Source of the DNA: Frankiaceae bacterium
Lineage (GTDB): Bacteria; Actinomycetota; Actinomycetes; JADGOU01
Reading direction: 5' to 3'
DNA length: 27,926 nucleotides
NCBI GenBank assembly: GCA_017882835.1
Contig: JADGOU010000005.1
Coordinates: 1 to 27,926 of the forward strand
Positions 21,820 through 27,926 of this stretch are shown here, one piece after another. Position 1 is the first letter of the stretch. Every line of letters starts with the position of its first letter. The position numbers were made by a program, and so were the translations under genes. Below the pieces are notes generated by a model. It saw only the letters and a list, made by a program, of their open reading frames with translations. It did no database searches and had not been told where the DNA came from.

Positions 21820-22332
21820 CTAGCCGGCGTTGCCGGGTCGGCCGCTGCCGTTGGTGCGGGTCCGGGCCGCCTCGATCGCGGCGGCCAGCTGGTCCGGATG
21901 ACGGCTGCTGATCACCCAGTACGGCGTGTCGTCGCTCGGGTCGTCGAGGCGCAGGAACACCGCCGTGGGGATGAAGCCGCGGACGACGGCGAACGCGGCG
22001 GGGTCCGCGTCCCGGCCCAGCAGCCGGTGCGTCTCGGCGCGGCTTAGCGTTTGCACCTGGCCGACCACGTCGAGCGGCAGCCGCGCGTCCCTGGCTGCCA
22101 GCTCGCCGCCGCGCACCCGCACCTGGGTTCGGAACGGCAGCAGCAAGGCGCCGCCGCCCACCAATCCGAGGACCAGATACGGCAGCCAACCGCGCCACCC
22201 GCCGTACCCGCCGGCCACCTCGGCACCGCCCAACGCGACGACCACCGCCCCGGCCAGCCACCACCACCAGGGCGCCCGCAGCCGTTCGCGGTAGTCGGGG
22301 ACAGCCGGGATAGGCACGAGCAACTGTCGCAC
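21820..22332 (-). CDS. DUF3093 family membrane protein
   Basis: This 170-residue protein starts YRERLRAPWWWW, then has two hydrophobic segments (about 21-42 and 48-67). A soluble domain follows with LPLDVVGQVQTLSRAE, RGFIPTAVFLRLDDPSDDTPYWVISSRHPDQLAAAI. This is the DUF3093 pattern, related to membrane-bound PH-like domains and found in actinobacteria near DUF4193 and dut. Function is unknown. The GTG at 22332 is used; a GTG at 22317 (VPIPAV) is equally possible, and neither has a clear ribosome binding site. It reads in the same direction as the DUF4235 gene, 107 bp upstream of it. Confidence 0.88.
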   Translation of the reverse strand: MRQLLVPIPAVPDYRERLRAPWWWWLAGAVVVALGGAEVAGGYGGWRGWLPYLVLGLVGGGALLLPFRTQVRVRGGELAARDARLPLDVVGQVQTLSRAETHRLLGRDADPAAFAVVRGFIPTAVFLRLDDPSDDTPYWVISSRHPDQLAAAIEAARTRTNGSGRPGNAG

Positions 22333-22411
22333 GGGGGCTGCCGCCCACTTCCGGCACCCGGTCCGCGGCGGCTGGGCTGGGCGCCCGGCGGTGGCTCCCG
22401 GGCGAGTTCGG

Positions 22412-23284
22412 TCAGCCGCGGCCGCCGTGGCCAGGGATCGGGAAGGGCAGTCGGCGCAACCCGCTGGCGACGCCCTTGACGTAGTCCGACAGCACCGTTG
22501 GCACCACCTTGTCGGCGAGAACGCCGGAGTAGGCGTCCACGCCGACCAGGTAACGGGCCGGCGGCAGCGGGCTGGCCAGCGCCATCCGGATCGTGCGGGC
22601 GACCCAGACCGGAGCGGGCATCAGCCCGGCGCGGCTGGTCAGCCCGGTCCCGCGCTCGTACGCCGCGGCGTAGGCGGCGGTCGTCGGCTCTGGCGCGTTG
22701 TTCTGACCGCCGGCCCAGATGTTGGTGCCGAACGAGCCCGGTTCTACCAGCACGACCTTGACGCCGAAGTCCGCCACTTCGATCCGCAAGGCGTTGGTCA
22801 CTGCCTCCAGCGCGTGCTTGGACGCGCAGTACCAGCCCATCAGTGGCAGCGACATCCGGCCCGCCACCGAGGAGATGTTGACGATGCGGCCGTCGCCGCG
22901 CTCGCGCATGGCGGGCAGCACGATCCGGGCGATGCGGGCCGGCGCCACCGTGTTGACCTCCAGCTGGTAGCGCACCGCGTCGTCATCCACATCTTCGATG
23001 ACACCCATCTGCGCGAAGCCGGCGTTGTTCACCACCGCCCACGGCCCACCGTCGGTCATGGCGGCGATCTCGGCGAAGCCGTCCCGAGTGGAGTCGGCGT
23101 CGGCGACGTCGAGCTGCACCGTGCGCACCTGCTGGCCTTTGGCCGAGGCTGCGTCGGCGATCTCCGCCGCCTTGGCCGAGCCGCGAGCCGTGCCGATCAC
23201 ATCGTACCCGGTGCCGGCCAGTTCCAGCACAGTGGCCAGGCCGATCCCGCTGTTGGCTCCGGTGACGACGACGCTCTTGCCCAC
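22412..23284 (-). CDS. Short-chain dehydrogenase/reductase (classical SDR)
   Basis: From the GTG at 23284 the protein has 290 residues. Rossmann motif TGANSGIG (8-15), NNAG (86-89) and the tetrad N111, S138, Y152 and K156 in WYCASK are all present, so it should be an active NAD(P)-dependent oxidoreductase. The arginine in the GTARGS segment after strand 2 leans towards NADP. The sequence resembles SDRs annotated for ketones, retinol-like substrates or steroids; the real substrate cannot be told. Upstream in-frame codons run through a 15-bp tandem repeat and are not protein-like, which supports this start. It follows the fused DinB/SnoaL gene by 58 bp on the same strand and may belong to that transcript. 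Confidence 0.93.
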   Translation of the reverse strand: MGKSVVVTGANSGIGLATVLELAGTGYDVIGTARGSAKAAEIADAASAKGQQVRTVQLDVADADSTRDGFAEIAAMTDGGPWAVVNNAGFAQMGVIEDVDDDAVRYQLEVNTVAPARIARIVLPAMRERGDGRIVNISSVAGRMSLPLMGWYCASKHALEAVTNALRIEVADFGVKVVLVEPGSFGTNIWAGGQNNAPEPTTAAYAAAYERGTGLTSRAGLMPAPVWVARTIRMALASPLPPARYLVGVDAYSGVLADKVVPTVLSDYVKGVASGLRRLPFPIPGHGGRG

Positions 23285-23296
23285 TCCCGCCCCCCA

Positions 23297-23326
23297 ACCC
23301 GCCCGCACCCCACCCGCCCGCACCCC
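23297..23326. repeat. Two perfect 15-bp tandem repeats before the SDR gene
   Basis: ACCCGCCCGCACCCC occurs at 23297-23311 and 23312-23326 without mismatch. It lies in the 58-bp gap between two minus-strand genes. Confidence 0.85.
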
Positions 23327-23342
23327 GGTCCACCCGGACCAG

Positions 23343-24287
23343 TCACCCCTTGACGTAGGAGAGCTTCTCAGCGACCAGTCCGTCCCGGACGCGGAAGACG
23401 TCCACGCCCCGTACATGGCCATTGTCCCATCGGAACAGCCACCGCACGAGAGCCCGGTCACCGCAGGCGAAACTGTCCTCGGTCTCGAAGACGGCGTCGG
23501 GTGAACCGGCGAAGAAGGTTGCCCATGCCGTCCGTACGGCGGCTTGACCGGCGTGTTGCTCTCCGTCCGGTGTTCTGGTCGACTCGAAGACGCAGTCCGA
23601 GGTCATGGCGGCCATGACGGCGTCGAGGTCCTGCCGGTCGAAGGCCGCATTGAATCGGTCCACGGCGGCCATCGTGTTGATCTCGTGAGCGGTCACCGCG
23701 GTACCGGGCACTGCGCTGCGCCCGAACATGGCCAGCAGTTGCGCTTGCGGGTCCTTGGGGTCCGTTGCCGGTGGCCGGGGACCAATCGCCCCAGCCCGCC
23801 GGTAGGCGCTCTCCTGGTCGAGAAACCAGGCCGCGACGACGGTAACCAGCTCCGGGTCGAGCCGGTCGTGGTCACCGACCGCCCTCGCGACGTCCCACGC
23901 ATGTACCAGGTGGTCGGCTGCGAGCTGTCGCAGGTACTCGGCGCCGGTAACGTCACCGAAGGACAGGTGGACGACGCACTGCTCGACCCCCGGGGCGGCG
24001 GCGGCGGCGCGGGCCGCGGTGAGGGCGTCCTGCCATGCCTGCGCCGGGTCCGCCCCGAGCAGGTCCCCGTCCAGGGCGTGGCCGACCTCGGCCGTGGTCT
24101 GCCCGGCGAGCAGCGGCCCGGTCCACCGGTTCTCCGCGACGACGTGGTTGACCAGGGTCCGGACGTCCCAGCCGGCACACGGCGTGGCGGCGGTCCAGTC
24201 CTCCGGACGCAGCCGTCGTACCTGCTGGTCCATGACGTCGGTGGTCCGCCGGTGCAGGGCGACGGCCCCGAGGCTCGACGTGTTCAT
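23343..24287 (-). CDS. TIGR03086/DinB-like domain fused to a SnoaL-like domain
   Basis: The 314-residue protein joins two families usually encoded separately. Residues 1-195 match the TIGR03086 branch of the DinB/mycothiol-dependent maleylpyruvate isomerase fold: RPEDWTAATPCAGWDVRTLVNHVVAENRW, with possible metal ligands H48, H126 and H129. Residues about 205-314 form a SnoaL/NTF2-like pocket domain: AVDRFNAAFDRQDLDAVMAAMTSDCVFE, ending VFRVRDGLVAEKLSYVKG. DinB-like metalloproteins often use bacillithiol or mycothiol, and SnoaL-like domains bind small hydrophobic substrates or act as cyclases and isomerases. The joint activity is unknown. The ATG overlaps the cupin stop (ATGA), so the two proteins are made together. 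Confidence 0.85.
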   Translation of the reverse strand: MNTSSLGAVALHRRTTDVMDQQVRRLRPEDWTAATPCAGWDVRTLVNHVVAENRWTGPLLAGQTTAEVGHALDGDLLGADPAQAWQDALTAARAAAAAPGVEQCVVHLSFGDVTGAEYLRQLAADHLVHAWDVARAVGDHDRLDPELVTVVAAWFLDQESAYRRAGAIGPRPPATDPKDPQAQLLAMFGRSAVPGTAVTAHEINTMAAVDRFNAAFDRQDLDAVMAAMTSDCVFESTRTPDGEQHAGQAAVRTAWATFFAGSPDAVFETEDSFACGDRALVRWLFRWDNGHVRGVDVFRVRDGLVAEKLSYVKG

Positions 24288-24673
24288 CGCGCGTAGTTGC
24301 TGGCGCCGAACCAGTCCACGACGACGACCGCTTCATCCCCGACAACCCAGGCGTCGTGCCCGGACGGCAGCGAGGTGACCTGCCCGGGAAGGGCGTCGAA
24401 CTCGCTTCCGTCAGCCATCCGAATCCGCAGCGTGCCGGTGACGTGGTACTGGAAGTGGGGGGCCTCGCACAGGTCCGTGCCCGCGATCGGCTGGACGTCG
24501 CGCGACCAGCGCCAGCCGGGCTCCAGGACCAGCCGACCGATGTCGCTTCCCCCGATCGACAGGATCTCGGCCCGGCCGTGGTCGAAGGTGCGGGTCTCGT
24601 CCGGGTGGGCGAAGTCGCGGTGCTCGGTGATCTGCTCCCCGACCTGCTCGATGCTTCGCGGGCTCTCGCTCAT
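24284..24673 (-). CDS. Cupin-domain protein
   Basis: This 129-residue single cupin has a strong ribosome binding site, AAGGAGGA at 24685-24678, ahead of its ATG. The double-stranded beta-helix shows LVLEPGWRWSRDVQP, then APHFQYHVTGTLRIRMADGSEFDALPGQ and LPSGHDAWVVGDE. H73, H77 and H106 are possible metal ligands. Such small cupins can be dioxygenases, isomerases or sensors; no substrate can be read. It overlaps the fused gene by 4 bp and is divergent from a large SARP-type regulator, which probably controls the pair. Confidence 0.88.
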   Translation of the reverse strand: MSESPRSIEQVGEQITEHRDFAHPDETRTFDHGRAEILSIGGSDIGRLVLEPGWRWSRDVQPIAGTDLCEAPHFQYHVTGTLRIRMADGSEFDALPGQVTSLPSGHDAWVVGDEAVVVVDWFGASNYAR

Positions 24674-24738
24674 GGCGTCCTCCTTGAGGTGGGTGGTGCG
24701 GTAGGCGAAACGCTAGGCAGCAGACCTTGCAGTTCCCT

Positions 24739-24767
24739 AGCAGCGCGCGATCCCCAGCAGCGCGCGA
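24739..24767. repeat. Direct repeat between the cupin gene and the SARP-type regulator
   Basis: AGCAGCGCGCGA occurs at 24739-24750 and 24756-24767, a 17-bp period, just before the regulator's GTG. SARP-family activators bind direct repeats near promoters, so this is a candidate site for the adjacent regulator or another one. Confidence 0.5.
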
Positions 24768-24777
24768 CGATGGCCAC

Positions 24778-27700
24778 GTGGACGGTCGTGGTGTGCTCGA
24801 GCTGCGCCTACTCGGGCGTTTCGTCGTCCTGCGCGCGGGGCGGGAGGTTCCGCCGTCGGCCTTCGGCGGCCGCAAGGTCCGCACCCTGCTGCGAATCCTG
24901 GCGACCCAGCGCGGTTCGCTGGTCAGCCACGACGCCTTGACCGACATGCTGTGGCCGGGTCAGCCGCCGGCGGACCCGGCGGCCAACCTGGGCGTACTCG
25001 TGCACCGGGCGCGCCATGCTCTCGGGGACGCGTCCCTGCTCGTCACCGGCCCCGGTGGGTACGCGCTGGCGGATGGGGACGCCTGCCGGGTGGACGGCGA
25101 GGAGTTCCTGGCCTCCGTCGCGGCCTGCCAGCGGCTCGCCGGCCGGCAGGCGTTGGCCGGCTACCGCTCAGCCTTGGCGACTTGGGGCGGGGAGCCGCTC
25201 GCTGAGGACCTCTACGCCGACTGGGCCACCGACTACCGCCGACGGCTTGCACAGGCCAGACAGGAGGCGTTGGAGCGGGCGGCCGGCCTGGCGATCGAGT
25301 TCGGCGACCCGGCCGTTGCCGTCGAGCTGGCCGCCACGGCGGCACAGTCCGAGCCGTTGCGCGAGCGTGCCGCACTCACCTTGGTCAAGGCGCTGGCGGC
25401 CGCGGGGGATACGGCCGCTGCGCTCGAGCAGTACGACGCGTACCGGCGAGCCCTGGCCGACCAGCTGGGTCTGGACCCCTCGCCGGATGCCGCTGCGCTG
25501 CAGGGGTCGCTCCTGCGCGGCGGCGTTCGCACGACCCGGCGCGCCCGCCCGGGCTGGTTTCGGGCGCTGGACGACCTGGTTTTCGTGGGCCGGGACCGGG
25601 AGTTGGCGACGGCGCTGGCCGGCCTGCGTCGGCGGCCGGTCGGGGTTGTGACGATTGCCGGCCGGTCTGGGGTCGGGAAGTCGCGCCTGCTGGCCGAGAT
25701 CTCCGGTCGGCTGCGGACGGTGTCCGCGCGGGCGTTCGTGGCGGAACGCGCCGAGCCCTGGAGCCTGGCAAGGACCTTGCTGCGGGAGGTGCTCGCGGAC
25801 GACTCGACGATGCCCACCGGGCTGCCGCCAACCGTGCGATCGGCGCTGAGCACGGTGCTGCCCGAGGTCGAGGGCGACAGCCGGGCAGTGCTCGACCCGG
25901 AGACCCGACGGGCGCTCGTCATCGAGGCCGCGGTCCGGCTGCTGGGGTCGCTGCCGGAGGTCGCCATCCTCGTCGATGACCTGCAGTGGGCGGACCCGTC
26001 CAGTGTGCTGCTGCTGGGCGCGGTCCTCGACCGCGTGCCTGAGGTGGCGATGGCTCTGGCCTACCGTCCAGAGGAGCTACGCCCCGGTGCGGTCTTCGCG
26101 CTGCTCGAAAGACTGCCCGGCGCGGTCGGGCTGGAGCTGTCAGCGCTGCCGGCGGCCGCCATCGGTCAGCTCGCCGTCACCCCAGAGCTCGCGACCACGC
26201 TGGCCAACCGGACCGACCGGACCCCGCTCGCCGTCCTGGAGGTGCTCCGCGCGCTCGCTGCCGAGGGAGCGGTGAGCTGTGATGCGCAGGGGGGCTGGCG
26301 AGCGCAGACCCGCGGGGCGGCCGGGCGGGCCGCCGAGCTCGCCGACGCGGGGCAGCGCCGGGCGATCGAGGTGCAGGCGGACCGGCATGGCGCCCTGGCC
26401 GGCCTGGTGCTCGCGCTGCTGTCCTTGCTCGGCCGGGAGGCCGCCGCCCGGACCGTCGCGGCCGCCGCTGGGGTTGGCGAGCGTCAGGTGCTCGACGCGT
26501 TGGGACAGCTGTCGGCGGCTGGGCTGGCCCGGCTCGGCAACCAGGGCTGGGCTACCGGACACGACATGGTCGGGGAAGTCATCGCCGGCCGGTTGGCCGC
26601 CGCCGATCGGGGCCGCCTGCACGGCCTGCTGGCGCCCGCCCTGGTCGCCACCGCCGCCGACACCGCCGAGGTGGCGCGGCACTGGCAGGGCGCCGGCGAC
26701 GGGCAACAGGCGGCCGAGGCGTATCTCACCGCGGCGTACCAGGCATTGGGCGGCTTCGCGGACCAGGAGGCCGCCGACCTCGCGCAGGCGGGCCTCGGAC
26801 TGGTCGCCCCGGTCGACCTGCGGGCCCGGCTGCTCGACGCCCGAGCGCAGGCCCGGAGCCGCCTTGGTGACCTGGAGGGCGCCCGGGGCGACCTGCGCGA
26901 GGCACTGACCGGGCACCCCGGCGGCCCCGGACGCGCTGGCCTGCTGGCCCGGCTGGCCACGCTCGCGTCGGGATCCGACGACCTCGTGCGGGCCGCTGAG
27001 CTGGCTGAGCAGGCGATCATCGAGGCCCGGGACGACCCCCAAGCCCGCGCTCAGGCTTTGGAGGTGGCGGCCGTGCTGGACATGAACCTGGACCGTCCGC
27101 GGCGCGCGGCGCACCGAGCAGATGCGGCGCTCGCCCTGTACCGGCGCTCGGGCGACGCCCAAGGCAGGGCACGGATTCTGGACGGCCGAGCAATGGCGAC
27201 TTTCCTTGACGGTGACATCACCGCCGGGGTGCTGCTGTTCCAGCAGGTGGCAAACCTGTTCGAGGACTGCGGCGACCTGGTGCGGCTGGTCACGCCCCGG
27301 TCGACTCGCGGGCACGCGCTGGTGTTCAACGGCCAACCCGTGGCCGGTCTGGTCGACGCCACTGGCGCACTGGAGACGGCCAGGACCCTCGGCCACCCGG
27401 AGGGCCAGGCATACGCGTTGTGGCACCGCTCGGAGGCGTTGTCTGCATTGGATCGCGCTGACGAGGCTTCCCACGACGCCCGCGAGGCCCTCGCCATCGC
27501 CAACCGGCTCGGGCACCGTGGCTGGACCGCGACCGGGTGGCGCGCCGTCGGTATCGCCGAGCAGGCGCGGGGCGACCTCGAGGCAGCGCTCGACGCGTTC
27601 ACGCATTCGCTCGCGTGCTCCGAACATCTTGGGCTGTTCGCCAGCTGGGCAGCGGCTCGATCGGCCAGCGTGCTGGTTGCCCTGGGCCGCGCGGCGCTGG

Positions 27701-27918
27701 CAGCCCCACTCGCCGACCGGGCCCTGGCCCAGGGGCCACCGCTGGGGCACTACGAGGCTCGCCTGGCGCAGATCGACGTCGCGGCGGCCATGGGTGACGA
27801 CCGGCTCGCGGGGTTGGCCGCCGAAGCGCAGCGCGTGGCCGTGGCCGGCGGCTACCGACTCGAGCTCCGACGGCTGGCCGACCTGGCCGCCCGGCTCGGG
27901 GGCCCGGCACCGCGCTGA
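24778..27918 (+). CDS. Large SARP-type transcriptional regulator (winged helix-BTAD-AAA-TPR)
   Basis: With GTG at 24778 the protein has 1046 residues. An OmpR-like winged helix covers about 5-97 (LELRLLGRFVVLRAG...LVSHDALTDMLWP). A bacterial transcriptional activation domain covers about 104-247 (YRSALATWGGEPLAEDLYADW...EQYDAYRRALADQLGLDPSP). An AAA/STAND ATPase begins at about 267, with Walker A GRSGVGKS (295-302) and Walker B VAILVDDLQWAD (395-406). From about 640 to the end there are TPR-like helical repeats. Large SARPs like this (AfsR-like) activate secondary-metabolite or catabolic genes in response to ligands or phosphorylation. A GTG at 24790 is an alternative start. It is divergent from the cupin pair, its most likely target. 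The coding sequence is complete, ending 8 bp before the window edge. Confidence 0.92.
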   Translation: MDGRGVLELRLLGRFVVLRAGREVPPSAFGGRKVRTLLRILATQRGSLVSHDALTDMLWPGQPPADPAANLGVLVHRARHALGDASLLVTGPGGYALADGDACRVDGEEFLASVAACQRLAGRQALAGYRSALATWGGEPLAEDLYADWATDYRRRLAQARQEALERAAGLAIEFGDPAVAVELAATAAQSEPLRERAALTLVKALAAAGDTAAALEQYDAYRRALADQLGLDPSPDAAALQGSLLRGGVRTTRRARPGWFRALDDLVFVGRDRELATALAGLRRRPVGVVTIAGRSGVGKSRLLAEISGRLRTVSARAFVAERAEPWSLARTLLREVLADDSTMPTGLPPTVRSALSTVLPEVEGDSRAVLDPETRRALVIEAAVRLLGSLPEVAILVDDLQWADPSSVLLLGAVLDRVPEVAMALAYRPEELRPGAVFALLERLPGAVGLELSALPAAAIGQLAVTPELATTLANRTDRTPLAVLEVLRALAAEGAVSCDAQGGWRAQTRGAAGRAAELADAGQRRAIEVQADRHGALAGLVLALLSLLGREAAARTVAAAAGVGERQVLDALGQLSAAGLARLGNQGWATGHDMVGEVIAGRLAAADRGRLHGLLAPALVATAADTAEVARHWQGAGDGQQAAEAYLTAAYQALGGFADQEAADLAQAGLGLVAPVDLRARLLDARAQARSRLGDLEGARGDLREALTGHPGGPGRAGLLARLATLASGSDDLVRAAELAEQAIIEARDDPQARAQALEVAAVLDMNLDRPRRAAHRADAALALYRRSGDAQGRARILDGRAMATFLDGDITAGVLLFQQVANLFEDCGDLVRLVTPRSTRGHALVFNGQPVAGLVDATGALETARTLGHPEGQAYALWHRSEALSALDRADEASHDAREALAIANRLGHRGWTATGWRAVGIAEQARGDLEAALDAFTHSLACSEHLGLFASWAAARSASVLVALGRAALAAPLADRALAQGPPLGHYEARLAQIDVAAAMGDDRLAGLAAEAQRVAVAGGYRLELRRLADLAARLGGPAPR

Positions 27919-27926
27919 GCCGGTGG

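Noticed and set aside
24705..24740. ECF-type promoter (GGAAC ... CGTT) upstream of the cupin gene
   Set aside because: The spacing between the two elements is 19 bases, longer than the 15-17 expected.
26140..27750. Long minus-strand frame opposite the SARP TPR region
   Set aside because: No recognisable motif; the plus-strand regulator has clear domain order and is complete.

Overview
The window is high-GC DNA with dense, often overlapping genes and frequent GTG starts. It matches an actinobacterium. The strongest evidence is gene order: hrcA, dnaJ, rsmE, phoH, ybeY, a CBS/CorC membrane protein, a cytidine-deaminase-like protein, era, recO, an isoprenyl synthase and a Zur-type Fur regulator. 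From memory this is the order of the mycobacterial Rv2374c-Rv2359 region. Actinobacterial families DUF4193, DUF4235 and DUF3093 follow. I cannot place the organism below class level. No rRNA, tRNA, IS element, phage gene or CRISPR array was seen.

Layout. (1) 1-1606, +: an extracytoplasmic redox cluster in which an SCO1/SenC fragment cut by the window edge, a MauE/DoxX membrane protein and a DsbA-like oxidoreductase overlap by 4 bp each. (2) 1688-10740, +: the core block. A CIRCE operator precedes hrcA, dnaJ follows, then genes for rRNA methylation and maturation (rsmE, ybeY, era), phoH, recO and uppS. (3) 10842-11938, -: a zinc module, ZIP permease then Zur, with a leaderless promoter and a candidate Zur box. 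(4) 11999-15127: a permuted papain-like protein, a small membrane protein, a double-ACT protein and a lactate 2-monooxygenase-like flavoenzyme. (5) 15141-18209, -: a LolA-like lipoprotein-carrier homologue, an ABC ATPase and an ABC-2 permease in one tight operon. (6) 18371-23284: a phytoene-dehydrogenase-like oxidoreductase, four proteins of little-known actinobacterial families and a short-chain dehydrogenase. (7) 23343-27918: a cupin gene and a fused DinB/SnoaL-type gene (-), divergent from a very large SARP/BTAD-AAA-TPR regulator (+).

Two patterns cut across the genes. First, five starts (7883, 11938, 12625, 12644, 13768) sit 6-7 nt after a TANNNT box, as leaderless transcripts would; the pair at 12625/12644 share one symmetric -10. 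Second, short tandem repeats with a 15-bp unit but unrelated sequences occur at four places (777-821, 4866-4910, 18286-18330, 23297-23326), both inside and outside genes, and related duplications lie at 3969, 20574 and next to CIRCE. No clearly new large system is evident. The least understood parts are the catalytically degenerate deaminase before era, the LolA-like/ABC operon with an apparent CTG start, and the cupin/fusion/SARP locus.
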